Positions 11,665 through 22,775 of a stretch of 64,000 nucleotides of DNA are shown in pieces. Location: assembly GCA_963921195.1 (NCBI GenBank), contig OY992540.1, positions 22,518,262 to 22,582,261 on the forward strand, given 5' to 3'. Numbering within the stretch: position 1 is the first letter of the stretch; each line of letters opens with the position of its first letter. The DNA is from Pegoplata infirma (taxonomy: Eukaryota > Arthropoda > Insecta > Diptera > Anthomyiidae). A program made the translations under genes and the position numbers. Under the pieces are notes generated by a model. It was not told the origin of the DNA and searched no databases. It was given only the letters and a program-made list of their open reading frames with translations.

Positions 11665-12438
11665 CACTCAAAATATTTTGTAGACAAAAACAAATGAAAA
11701 AACATTAAAAACCAGTGGTAAAACAATTGAAAACCATCCCAGTAATTATTCATTTGTTTAAACAAACATCAACATTAATTTTTTACTGTTAATAAAATTT
11801 TCTAAAATAAATAACATTGAACATTAAAAAATACCGTCACTTTCATTTTTTTTACCAACAAGATCAAAAAAATAACCTACGAAAACATTAAAAATTAATG
11901 ATTTTTGTGTTATTTTTACCAACAATATCAAAAAAAAAAATTGCTTACGAAAACATTAAAAACTAATGGTTTCGTAGGTATTTTTTAAAATTTTTCTATT
12001 GAATTATTATTTAAAAAATTTTTAATAAAATTTTGAGGAATCGATCCCGCAATCAACTACATTCTGGCCAGACACTAACATATTTTTATATTTCTATAAA
12101 TATTTTTTTTAATTTTTTACTACAAGAAAATAACCCACACAAGTACGTAAAAACTAATGATTTCTCCTTAAAAAGTGCCAACAATTTAAAAAAAAAAAAT
12201 AACGTACACAAATCATTAAAAATTAAAGAAGAATAACTTATTTTTACTTACAGAACAAAAATAAATGACTTTTAAAGTTGAATGCTAATGAAAGTCTATG
12301 TTTTTTTTTTGTTGTTATTTTTGAAACAAAGAACAGAAATAGTCATTTAGAAAAACTAAACGTTAAACAGATGTTGTTTCTTTTAAAAACGGCAAAACGT
12401 AAAAATTTTTAAATAAACTACAAAAAGTTAATAACATA
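11665..12438 (-). mobile_element. TA-flanked repeat E, copy 1 (A box lost)
   Basis: It starts with CACTCAAAATATTTTG after a TA (11663-11664) and is the inverted counterpart of the complete copy at 23985-24775. The far end is eroded where the jockey-type LINE begins. In this copy the segment holding the pol III A box is deleted, but the B-box part (GGAATCGATCC, reverse strand, near 12038-12050) remains. Confidence 0.7.
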
Positions 12439-14005
12439 GAAAAATCGTTGTTGCTGGCGCTTTCAACGTCCATAGCGAATCGTTGCTTACAGACTCGAGT
12501 CCAGAGGGTCATTAGGTTGAACTCTTTGCAGTACACAACCACCTGACAAACTAGTGAAGGCGCCGACACACAACCCGTATGGAGAAGTCCAACATGATAA
12601 TACCCTTGACCTTTTTTTAACTTCGCATACTGGTAAATACTTTGCTTGCTCTCCCCTCTCGGTAGTTCGGACCATATGACTGTATCCGCATCCTTTTTCT
12701 ACAGCGATCTTCGTTTTGGTTCTGGTAACGAAGCCCTCGGTTTTTCTGAAATTTTTGCTGGCAGTTCTGTTTTACCTGAAATGTAATCAACGACTTCCAG
12801 CACTTTCTAGAGTAAAATGTTCCATGTCTAATATATTTTTTAGGACACGAGCGGTCAGGAAGTTTCTGGTCTGACTTAACGTTGATTAATAATCTCCAGA
12901 ACTAGATAGTATTCCAGCACTTGTTTTAAAAAAGGGCTCTTTAACACGCTCGCTCTTCCACAGCGAAAACTTTTCAGCATATTATACCTTGCTGGTATTT
13001 TTCCTTTATGCTGAAAAGTAGCCAATGTCCAAACAATACCGAAAAAAAGTGACGTCTCGATCCCCGACAACTACCACCCGAAAGCCATTTGCTCTCTACG
13101 CTCTCTAAGGTTATGGAGAGTATAGTAAACAGTACCGTTTTAACCATAAGGGCACACTGGGCACGTGCCCCGACCTAAAAGGGCTTATTGAGCAACATTT
13201 TTTTTTTTAAAGAAAGGTTCACATTTTTGTACAGAAAAATTCTCAGAATCTGTTGGATTGTTCGTATACATCTGAGATTTTTTCTATAGGAAAAATTTGA
13301 CCCACATCAAAAGTCTCAAATTCATAGAAATTTTTTCAACATAAAAGGCTTCAGATTGTGACATATTTTTCGTACAGAAAAAGTTTCAGATTCTGATATT
13401 TTAAAAGTTTAAATTTCATAGAAGTTTTTCTAAAATAAAAAGGTCTCAGATTCCGAGACATTTTTCATAATTTCACATTCACATTCTGAGACATATTTTG
13501 TATAGAAAAAGTTTCAGATTGTGAGACATTTTTATATAGAAAAAGGCCTAGGTTTTAGATATTTTTCGTAAAGGAATCAGAATCTGAGAATTTTTCGTAT
13601 AAAAAAGTCTCAGATTCTGAGACATTTTTCGTGTAGAAAAAGTCTCAGTATCCAAGACATTTTTCGTATAGAAAAAGTCTCAGATTCTAAGACACTACTT
13701 TTCTTTAGAAAAAGCGACCCTGATGGTAAACTTCCATCTTGTCAAATTATTTGGAGTTCTATTGTCTGCTAAATGATCGATGGTTTTCGTAGGGGATGTT
13801 CAACTGGGGACTTAATGGCGTTCTTTTCGGAACGGTGAAGTCAATCCATTCATTGTCTTGGTGAAAGTAAGATTGTTGCCTTGGATATTTCTAAGGCTTT
13901 CGATCGTGTTTGGCACCATGCACTCATCACGTAGGTACGAGCATTTGGCGTATGTGATACTTTCGCTCGTGTTATCACGTGCTTTATCGGTAATCGTACC
14001 ATTCG
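12439..14005 (+). pseudogene. Decayed jockey-type LINE (endonuclease and RT pieces)
   Basis: Translated pieces in different frames follow jockey-clade order. IVVAGAFNVHSESLL (12440-12485) corresponds to the GDFNAH endonuclease motif. NTLDLFLTSHTGKY (about 12600-12640) is the LDLFLTS motif. LVLKKGSLTRSLF, TIPKKSDVS and PDNYHPKAICSL (12915-13100) match RT motifs 1-2. After an insertion (13146-13722) come GFRRGCSTGDLMAFFSERV, IVALDISKAFDRVWHHAL (RT motif A, catalytic Asp) and FIGNRTIR (about 13780-14003). Many frameshifts and stops make it non-functional. The D1 element cuts it off at 14006. This is the same family as the fossil at 45600-52110. Confidence 0.8.
13146..13722. mobile_element. Minisatellite-filled insertion in the LINE fossil
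   Basis: It splits two RT motif blocks of the jockey-type fossil. The left border is near AAGGGCACACTGGGCACGTG and the right near GCGACCCTGATGG. The body is ~35-bp repeats with CTCAGATTCTGAGACATTTT and CGTATAGAAAAAG. The same repeat type fills the hAT at 645-2045, so this is probably a related hAT whose ends have eroded. No clear target duplication is visible. Confidence 0.55.
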
Positions 14006-14854
14006 CACTCAAAAAAATACGTTAGTAGATTTACTAATTTTTTTTTTGCTAATGCTAGTTAGCTAACTTTTAGCAAATTTTTAGTTGAGATTAGCATGTT
14101 AGCAAAAAATTCTTGTAAACTTCATTTAGCACATTAGCAATTTTAAACAAACTTTGAACTAATTTCTTTTGCTAAATTTGAAATTGAGTTGACAACATTT
14201 TTACAAGATTTTTTGCTAACATTAGCAAAAATAAATGGTATTTTTTTTTTTTATTTTCAGAAAACTTAAAATGGCGCTATCTCGGAAACTAAGCCAGATA
14301 GAGCAAAATGGAGGCCATTTTTGGTTCTTAGAATCTCCATAGTATCGTCGGTCCTCTTCACATGTGTGGACCCTAATGGGACCTAACTTTGGATCCAAAA
14401 AAGTTAGCATTCCCGAAAATTTTAAAATGCTCATATCTCGGTAAATATTGCCGACACAACAAAAAGTCCAAAAGAATTTTTGTAGCTCTCAACACGTAGA
14501 ACAATACCGCAAAATATCCAAAAGCTCTCCGAGTAATATTTTTGAAGTTATCGAGTTTTTTAATTCTCAAGACCCCAGTGATCCCCTAAAATCACGTATC
14601 TCAAAAACTAAGCAAGGTAGAGCGAAACGGACACAAATTTTGGATCAAAAACTATGACGATTTTTAAGGAACCCAACTAAGTCTAGACCCATCGGGGTCT
14701 GGACCTATTGGGTCCAAACCCAATGGGGTCCTCAAATGTGTATGAACTAAGTTCAAAAAAAAAAAAAAATTTTTTAATTATTGGCAAAACATTTTTGCTA
14801 ACTTTAGCAAAAAAATTGTGGGTTTTTGCTAACATTACAGTTTTTTTTTTAGTG
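14006..14854 (+). mobile_element. TIR repeat D, copy 1
   Basis: The ends CACTCAAAAAAA and TTTTTTTTTTAGTG are inverted repeats. The core carries blocks shared by all D copies: GGCGCTATCTCGGAAACTA, ATGGAGGCCATTTTTGG, CTCACATCTCGGTAAATA-like words and a G/C-rich GACCCCAATGGGGTCC region. The flanks read CG and CA instead of the TA seen at other copies. It terminates the LINE fossil. Confidence 0.6.
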
Positions 14855-15534
14855 CATGTTGTCGTATATGGGGGTTTTCGTGTCAACTGACACAACTTTT
14901 GAAACCGATGTCTTCCGATCGGGATGAAATTTGCACCAAGGTTAGTCCTATTGGATAGTAGCTCAGATAGTAGCTCGCTTTCAGCGAGATCGGTCAAGGA
15001 CTCTCTGAGTTAGAGGGGGTCGAAATTTGACATTTTGGCCAAAGAGGTGTTTATTCTCATTCATGTAACTTCTTACCTATTTTTTTTAGCAAAATGTGTC
15101 CCAAAGAGTTTAGATAGCTATTTCTTCAGTCTTTCGAAAAAAAATTATAAAAAAAATAAAAAAAAAATTTTTGATTTTTTTTCTTAAAAATCTAAAACTT
15201 GTTTGACTTTTTCCTCAAATTGGGCCCTTTTTTTTTCTTTTGATTCAAAAGAAAGCTTAGGTCTTTTCCTTTAAGAGCTATGGGGTCGCTTAGTGGGATG
15301 CGAGTGGGATATCTATGAAAAAATTATTTTTTTAACTTTGGAACACAAAAAACGGTTCTTCAATTTGCACTATTAGGCGTGGGATAGCTAACCAGTTTTC
15401 GATTTCGATCCGCTATACCCTCTAATTTTTATAGGTTCGAAAAAGAAAGTACGAGCCAAAAAATGGGGGCGGTGGGGTGGGGCCATATGGCCCCTCATCG
15501 GGGTCAAAGTTGGGCGTAAAGAGGTAAAATCATC
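14855..15534. other. Unassigned stretch before a satellite
   Basis: No gene recognised. The first bases (CATGTTGTCGTATATGGGGG) might be the continuation of the LINE fossil, but only a few codons would match. The 104-codon minus-strand frame at 14683-14997 crosses an element border and lacks motifs. Confidence 0.4.
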
Positions 15535-15944
15535 AAAAAGCCCCAAAACTGCCCTAGAAACGCCCCTGGAGGGGTGCAATGTGAGACGAACCTCCAATAA
15601 TTTTTTGCCCCCAACATTTTTCTTGAACATACCTTACCCCTATTTCCACTTCCTATGGAGGCTCCCACACAAAACATTTTTAAATAATTTGATCCTACCA
15701 TTCTAACTTACCCTAAAGTGCCCCAAGTGGAGCCAAATGTATGACCGACCCCCATTATTTTATTAATTCCAAAATTTTTTGCGAACACACCTACAATGTA
15801 TCTTTAACCATTAAGGTGGTCCCCATACATTTCTTTTATTTTTTATAAATTTGTTTTATTAAACCAGCTCCTACCGCCCCTACCGTGCCTCCTAGAGAGG
15901 CAAAAATTATGACCAACCCCCATTATTTTTTAGTTACCAACATT
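15535..15944. repeat. ~165-bp diverged tandem repeat next to the gap
   Basis: At least two and a half units are visible (from about 15548, 15714 and 15872). Each has a CCCCT...GAG(G)GG block, then ATGACC(G/A)ACCCCCATTATT or its variant, then an AACATTTTT-like block. The array runs straight into the run of N. Confidence 0.6.
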
Positions 15945-16144
15945 NNNNNNNNNNNNNNNNNNNNNNNNNNNNNNNNNNNNNNNNNNNNNNNNNNNNNNNN
16001 NNNNNNNNNNNNNNNNNNNNNNNNNNNNNNNNNNNNNNNNNNNNNNNNNNNNNNNNNNNNNNNNNNNNNNNNNNNNNNNNNNNNNNNNNNNNNNNNNNNN
16101 NNNNNNNNNNNNNNNNNNNNNNNNNNNNNNNNNNNNNNNNNNNN
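15945..16144. other. Assembly gap (200 N)
   Basis: Exactly 200 N, a conventional placeholder length. It begins inside the tandem repeat, which probably caused the gap. Any reading frame across it is meaningless. Confidence 0.97.
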
Positions 16145-16480
16145 GGTATTCTTTGTGATAATGTGGATGCATTACTTTGAGTCTCATCGCCTGTTAAAAT
16201 CATCAATGCTGCAATGTATAAAATAAGAGATCCTATACCTTATTTTATACCTTATTTGGTAATCTAAGTTTTGCTGGGTACTTTAGTAGTATTTCGATCT
16301 CTTAAAATAGAGGGCATTAAAACTTGTTTTTTCAAATGTAGGATTTGCCATGGAAACAAAACATTAGGAAACAGTCATTTAGGAATTTCTGATTCTATAT
16401 GGGTAAATGGGATAAGAAAATTAGCTTAGGTACTTTTGAATTCTTAAAATAACATTCTAAAAAAAATGTTTTAGGAAATT
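16145..16480. other. Unassigned stretch after the gap
   Basis: No features recognised. Confidence 0.5.
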
Positions 16481-17062
16481 TCGATTCTAAGGACAAAGCC
16501 TATTGAAATTAAAAAAGATCGGTCCATGTTTGGACCTAATCCCCATACTCCTAGCCATACAAATGACTCAAATAACAGCAATGGGATCGTAACTTTTCGA
16601 AATTTTACGGGTAAACATATTTTTTTTTCACAAATCATCATTCTACATTTTAAAGAAATCAGCTGGTTCTTCCTGTAGTCCCTATACAAACCACCCTCCC
16701 GATATTCACATGAATCCTTCAAAATTCATAAAAATAAGAAAAATTTGATAAAAATTTAGTTTGTAGGTGTTAAGTATATATTTTGGTAGCCTAATCAAAT
16801 TTAAATATATAAATGGACCATTTTTGAACTTAGACACCATATAAAAATTTCGTCCTATATTCGGATAAATCGGTCTATTGGCAACAAAAATATGCCAATT
16901 TCACGAAAATTTGGTTTGTGCGTGTTTTCTACACCAATTGAAGATCGAACAAATGACAGATCCAATCGGTCCATGTTTGGACTTCTGACCCATTTTCCGA
17001 AAACACTGGCGTAAGGCATCATATGGTCGGTTTTGACCTAATATAATTTTCATACTTGTTTT
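16481..17062 (+). mobile_element. mini-me-like repeat, type B, 5'-truncated
   Basis: It shares GGACAAAGCCTATTGAAATT, TCCATGTTTGGACCTA and the terminal TGGTCGGTTTTGACCTAATA (half-hairpin GGTC...GACC) with the type B copies, and ends with ATTTTCATACTTG before T's. The hairpin start and GTCY region are missing. Confidence 0.6.
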
Positions 17063-17700
17063 AAATTTATAGTGCCCAACTAGTGGGGAAAATGTTACTT
17101 TTTATAACTATTGAAATAAAGACTTCATGAACGTGTGTTACACGGAAAGGAAACTACATGGATCCAAATGGAATGGAAAAAGAAACGAAATGAATTAAAA
17201 TTAGGAATGAAATGGAATGGAACAGGATAAGAAATGGAACACATTTTTTTACTCTGAATTTGTTTTCACACAAATTTTACTTTACTCAATATTTTCTTAA
17301 CTCAAAATTTTTTCAATCAAAATTTGATTTACTTTAAATTTCCTAATTTGGGGTCGGACCCGATGGGTCCAGACCCCGATGAGCCCAGACCAAGTTAGTC
17401 CCTTTTAAAAACTGAACAACTTTAAAACATTTACTCAAAGAGCTTTTATTTATTTGTACGTATTAAGAGCTACAAAAATGTCTTTAGACTTTTTGTTGTA
17501 TCGGCAATATTTACCAAGATATGAGCATTTACAAATTTTCGGGAATGCCAACTTTTTTAAATCCAAAGTTAGGACTCACTCATGTCTACACATCTGGCGA
17601 TACTGTAACTATTCTAGGAACCAAAAATGGCCGCCATTTTGCTTTAGTTTTTTTTTGCTTAATTTTTTTTTTTGAAAAAACATGTTATGAAAAATTTATG
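17063..17700 (-). mobile_element. TIR repeat D, copy 2, borders unclear
   Basis: From about 17240 the sequence carries D-family core words in reverse order relative to copy 1: GACCCGATGGGTCCAGACCC, AGAGCTACAAAAATGTCTTT, TTGTATCGGCAATATTTACC and GGAACCAAAAATGGCCGCCA. The stretch 17150-17245 is a loose AATGGAATGG-like microsatellite. Terminal repeats are not clear. Confidence 0.5.
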
Positions 17701-18168
17701 ACGGTAGATTCCCCTACAAAAGACAGTTAAAACTACTACATTTGCTGTTGTTTAGGCGTCCACTACATTTTACGGTAAAATCAACCAAAAATTGTTGTTT
17801 TTAACTATTGATTAACAACTACAAAAAACCAAAAAAAATAGTTCAAATTAAAGTTGTTTTTACTGTAACTAAAATTGTATGAATTTTCTTCTAAACACCA
17901 AAGGCGGTTAAAAATATTTGAAAATAAATCCTGCTGCATCTGACACTTCCAACTCCTTCAACACATCCGTTTTTCTAAAAATTTCTAGAAAATTAGAAGT
18001 TTTTTTATAGAAATAAAACAACTACATAAAACAACTGTTACTACAATGTAGTAATTTTTTGTATTTATTTTTAAAACGACTAAAAAATATTTTTGTTTGA
18101 GATTTTTCATACAAAAACAATTTAAGTTGTAGTTGAAAACAACTACTACTACTTACTACACAGAAATA
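17701..18168. other. A+T-rich stretch with facing ACTACTAC words
   Basis: AAAACTACTACA near 17730 and GTTGTAGTTG/AACAACTACTACTACTTAC near 18125-18165 suggest a small inverted-repeat element, but no target duplication can be defined. Confidence 0.3.
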
Positions 18169-18506
18169 AACGAATTGTTATATTGACCCCCATATTTGTG
18201 AATACAATTAACTTTTTCACTGAAAGTGCTCCTATACGGAAATTTGTGATATCAACTAACGTTTGTAAATATTGATTGTTGAAAAAAAAATTTAAAAAAA
18301 TTGATAAACGAGTCTGTAATAGTTCTCTAAAATTATTATTTGTATTGACAAACGTACAAAATCTTAAATTTTTTTCAACAAAGAAATTCAGCAAACAGAA
18401 TTTGTTGATCTGACAAATGTAAAAAATCTTATTTTTTTTTTCAACAAAGAAATTCAACATACACAAAAACTATTTGTTGACATGATAAAATAATTTTGAA
18501 ATAAAA

Positions 18507-20319
18507 CAAGTAAGAAAATTATAGTCGGTCAAGACCGACCATAAAATGCCCTACACCAGAGTATTCCGGAAAATGGGTCCCAAGTTCAAACATGGACTGA
18601 TTAGATCTATATTTTGTCAAATCTTTAATAAGTGTAAAAAGCACTCACTAATCAAATTTGAGTGGAATAGGCTTCTTTTTGTTGACAATAAATCACTTCA
18701 ACTGAATATCGGGCGAAATTTCCACATGGGACCAGTGTTGCCAGAACTTGATAATCAAAAACGGCTAAATCCTTAAAAAAAACGGCTAAAAAACGGCTAA
18801 AAAATGGCTAAAAAAAAGGCTAAAATTTATATTTTACTTTTTAAGAAAATCTAATGTAAATTCATATTTTGTACCGTTTTTTATACATATATTAAAATAA
18901 GGAGATCTTTTCTTACTGTTTTGACATATTTTAAATAAAATAAAGAGAGTTCAAAACACTTTTTTAATGATTTAAATATAAAATTTATATTAAAATTTTT
19001 TATAAAAATATATATAAAAATGTTGACTACAAAAAATTTATTTATGTTATTTTGGCTTAACAAAATTTTTTCAACACGTGAATTCGAAGTGAAACTTTTT
19101 ACCCTTGGGACCGTTTTCGCTAAAAACCTGACCAGAAGAATTCCAAAAATACGTATGCCAAGATTCAGCAATCAGCCTTCAGGTTGAGTTTTGAACGTTA
19201 GCGTATTTTCAAAAGACAGAGAAACGGGCATCGCTAGATCGTCTAAAATTTAGTATAATGTTTATGATGTGAATATGACAAAAATATACGTGATTTTATT
19301 CCAGACTAGTGTTAATAAAAATGCAAATATATGAAAAACAATTACCTACTAACAAAATAAACCAACATTTAAAATCCTTCTGATGATAACAGAAAGCTCT
19401 ATAATTTTTAGAAATTAAATTTTCTCCTAGATTTTTCACCTTAAACCTTTATAACAAATAGTATCGGAGTCTGTGATCGATCTGTAAAAACTTAAAAACC
19501 AATAAATTCTCTTTTTTAGTATAAAAAACACACTAAAAATTACTTTTTAACAGAAAACTCAAAAATGGCTAAAAAACTGCTAAAATATTTTCGAAAATGG
19601 CTAAAAAAACGGCTAAGAGCTAAATGCCTTTTTCTCCGGCTAAACGAATTCAAAAGGAGCTAAATTTAGCCGGAAAATGGCTAAATTGGCAACACTGCAT
19701 GGGACCTAAGTCCAAAAATGGTCCGATGATAATCAGATTTGATAAGGTTATTAAAGTACGCGTTTAACATACACAAACAGAATTTTAATTAAATATTTTC
19801 TATTTTCATGAAATTTGAGAGATTTATGTGAAAATCGGGAAGGTGGTTTGTATGGGGGCTACAATAAGAACTGGTTCGATTTCTTTAAAATTTGGAATGG
19901 TGATTTGTGTTGATAAAACATGATTACCTGCCAAATTTCGAATAGATACCTGTTAAAATGCGTCTATTAGAGTCATTTGAGCCAAAACTAAAGAGGACCT
20001 TTGTATGGGGGCTAGGTCTAAATATGGACCGATTTTTTCCAATTTCAATAGGCTTCGTCCTTGGGCCAAAAGAGGCTTAAGTTTTAAATTTCAAGTCAAT
20101 TGATTAAGAATTGCGACCTGTATCGTGTTTACACCGTTTACATGGACAGACGGACGGACGGACAGACGGACGGACGGACGGACATCGCTAAATCGACTCA
20201 AAAATTGATTCTAAGCCGATCGGTATACTTAAAAGTGGGTCTAGGGCCAATATTTCGGGTAGTTACAAACATCAGCACAAACTCATTATACCCTGTACCA
20301 CAGTGTGGTGTAGGATATA
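18507..20319 (-). mobile_element. mini-me-like repeat, type B, interrupted by a hAT
   Basis: In reverse orientation it starts with ACAAGTAAGAAAATTATAGT followed by GGTCAAGACC, and resumes after the hAT. It continues through a GACGGACGGACGGACAGACG microsatellite (20143-20183) to a palindromic end CCCTGTACCACAGTGTGGTG. This is the most complete type B copy in the window. Confidence 0.7.
18733..19697. mobile_element. Non-autonomous hAT element with perfect 8-bp TSD
   Basis: Termini are CAGTGTTGCCAGAACTTG and, inverted, CAGTGTTGCCAATTTAGCC. The duplication CATGGGAC is exact (18725-18732, 19698-19705). Subterminal regions are packed with AACGGCTAAAAA repeats, plausible transposase binding sites. 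The interior includes a decayed type A mini-me-like fragment (about 19065-19265). No transposase frame. Confidence 0.9.
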
Positions 20320-20523
20320 ATTATTTATATAATAAGTTTGTTGAAAGCAAAATCGAAATTTTGAAATATAAACAAACTGGCGGCCGTTTTTACTAAATGT
20401 TTGGTTGATATCATGTTTGGTAGATTTACAATTGATGTTTGTTGATTTAAATTTGACGATTTTATTTTCTGTGTACACAAATGATCGTCATGTAGTAACT
20501 GCAATAATTTTCTAAGTGTACAT

Positions 20524-22022
20524 TAGCGCGTCCCGAATTCGGCTTTTTTTCGAATTTGAAAATGCTTGCCCCCCTAAAAGATGGGGACTTAGGAGCCATT
20601 TACGGAAAAAATAACAAAAAAAGTTTTGGACAAAAAACCAGTTGGCTACCAGCGGCTAAAGATTGCAATCTCAGTGCATTTTGAAAATTTTTATTTTTTG
20701 TTTTTTAAAAAATGTATGCCAAAAGTTGCGCAATATAGAGTACATTCCGGGAAAATTATTAATAAAATTTCCATGGAGTAATTTTGGTGCAGCGTTGCAT
20801 TTTAAAGATGAAAAGTGCGTACTTAAATTTTTTTTATTTTTTCTTTTAAGCTAAATTGGTCTCAAAAGCTGTGCAAAATAGAGCACATTCATTAAAACTG
20901 TGTCAAAGCAAATTTTGAGACTAATTTACACAGAAAAAAATAAAAAAAATATTTAATTAAAAAATTCGTAGATTTAATTAAAAAATTATTTAAATCCGGA
21001 CCAATCACTAAAATGCGCAAATAAATTAAAAATATTTGTATGTCGTTAATTAAAAATAAATGGATATTTATTTAATTAAAAACTTAATACTATAAATTAA
21101 AAAATTTAATTAAAATTTAAAAAACAAATAATTAAAATTTTAATTATATAAATTAAAAAAATTAATTAAAAATAAAATAAAAAAAAAAAATAATTTGTAA
21201 AAACATTCTTTTTGAATAAAATAGTTTAAAAAAAAATATTTCTTCAAACTTTACCAAATTTATTTATGCCGTAAAGACATAGTCAGTGAGATGATTTTAT
21301 AAAGTTGATTATAAACCTTTCATATACATACACATAAAACTATAAACAAAATGAGAATTCAAAAACCTATGTGAAAAATAAAAAAACTTTCAACAAACTT
21401 TTTATACTTATGTATTTTTTTTTGTATGTAATACAATGCAAGCGAAAAACACACACTCGCACACACACGGAAAACAAAACAAAAAAAAAAATAAGTAAAG
21501 CTAGAAATTTAATTAAACATTTAATTATATAAATTAAATACTTAATTAATATTAAATTTGAAAACAATTAAAATATTAATTAAAATAAAGTTAAAAATTT
21601 AATTAAACAATTAATTATATAAATTAAAAGTTTTATTAATATTAAATTAAAAAACAATTAAAATTTTAATTAAAATAAAATATACGATATTATTTTCTGT
21701 GTAGCTTAAAAGAAAGAAAAAGTAAAAATTAAGTTCACCTTTTTATCTTTGAAATGCAATGCTGCAACAAAATTACTCCATGGAAATTTTATTAATATTT
21801 TTCCTGGAATGTACTCTATATTGCCGAACTTTTGGTGTCAAATTTTTGGAAAACAAAAAAAAAGTTTTTTTTTTTTAAATGCACTAAGATTGCAATCTTT
21901 AGCTGTTGGTAGCCAACTGGTTTTTTGTCCAAACATTTTTTTGTTATTTTTCCCGTAAAAGGGTCCTAAATACCCATCGTTTGAGGGGGCAAGCTAAAAA
22001 AAATTGAATTCGGGACGCGCTA
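20524..22022. mobile_element. Long-armed hAT-type foldback element, 8-bp TSD
   Basis: The ends TAGCGCGTCCCGAATTC are inverted at 22006-22022, with GTGTACAT duplicated on both sides (20516-20523, 22023-22030). The arms are about 300-400 bp and contain matching words such as CCAGTTGGCTACCAGCGGCT, GATTGCAATCT and AATTTCCATGGAGTAATTTT. The TAGNG start and 8-bp duplication suggest the hAT superfamily. A TA-flanked element occupies the loop (20939-21701). Frames here (for example 20663-20854) are palindrome artefacts. Confidence 0.82.
20939..21701. mobile_element. TA-flanked TTAATTAAA-rich element (CACAGAAAA ends)
   Basis: The ends CACAGAAAAAAATAA and TATTATTTTCTGTG are flanked by TA (20937-20938 and 21702-21703). 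Almost the whole body is built of ATTTAATTAAA-like words with a CA-rich patch at 21455-21470. A half copy lies at 8155-8358. The same end sequence bounds the 18169-20473 element. Confidence 0.65.
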
Positions 22023-22030
22023 GTGTACAT

Positions 22031-22352
22031 TGGAAAAAACTTCATCAAATCTAAGACGATAAATATTATAAACTAATTTGTAGTAAATTGGGTTCTATTC
22101 TAAAACTAAAGAATAGGAGTATGTCTTAAAAATAAAGATTTTTCTCATATATTTAGGGAAAATTTCTTTGGCGGTAAGAATTTTTTTCATGTATTAGGGA
22201 ATTTCATTAAACGAAAATTATGAACTATTTAGCAGTACACGAACAGTTTAGAAAATTTCTAAACTTTAAGTTAAATTTAACTAAATTGTAGGAAAATTAA
22301 TGAACGTTATTTAAGAAAGTTGTGCCCAAAACTTAAGTAAGGTCTTTTTACA
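22031..22352 (-). mobile_element. Fragment of repeat D (left-end part)
   Basis: Words such as CTAAAACTAAAGAATAGGAG, AAGATTTTTCTCATATATTT and TTTCTTTGGCGGTAAGAATT match, in reverse, the left part of the D element at 46938-47283. Confidence 0.55.
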
Positions 22353-22356
22353 CCCT

Positions 22357-22775
22357 CCACTCTAGTAAAAGAGGGTATATATAAGTTTGTCATTCCGTTT
22401 TTAACACCTCAAAATATTGGTCAGGGCCCTATAAAGTATACATATATTTTCATGATCCTCGATTGATTTTAAGTCGATCAGGCGATATCTGCCCGTCTGC
22501 CTCTTGGAAACACGATAACTTTTGAAAGACTTTAGTAAGGCTGCTGAAGTTTGGCATAAATGTTGGTCATTTACCTGGTCAGTTTGGTATTGCAATTCAG
22601 CAAAATCGGTCAAGTAGTTAAAAAGTTATAAGCAAAAGACTGAATTTCGGAAAGGGTTTTTTTTGCGTATTTACGTGATAAAAAAACACGCTAACTTTCG
22701 AAAAACAATTCTGAGGCTGCTGAAGCTTGGCATATACATTTGTCGTTCCCCTGGTCCGGCTGGTGTTGAATTTTA
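22357..22775 (+). mobile_element. mini-me-like repeat, type A, 3'-truncated
   Basis: It runs from the hairpin start ACACCCTCCACTCTAGTAAA through CATTCCG, the CGATCAGGCGATATCTG block and AAACACGATAACTTTTGAAA to GTTCCCCTGGTCCGGCTGGT, then loses similarity. The GTCY tract is short and degenerate. Confidence 0.65.

Larger units (their letters stand above)
18169..20473. mobile_element. TA-flanked element (CACAGAAA ends), host of nested insertions
   Basis: The left end CACAGAAATAAACG and the right end CGATTTTATTTTCTGTG are inverted, each bordered by TA (18167-18168 and 20474-20475). About 500 bp belong to the element itself (18169-18506 and 20320-20473). The rest is a type B repeat (18507-20319) that in turn holds a hAT (18733-19697). 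No coding region is visible. Confidence 0.7.

Noticed and set aside
15885..16226. Frames spanning 15885-16226 on both strands
   Set aside because: They cross the 200-N gap, so the translation is mostly unknown residues.
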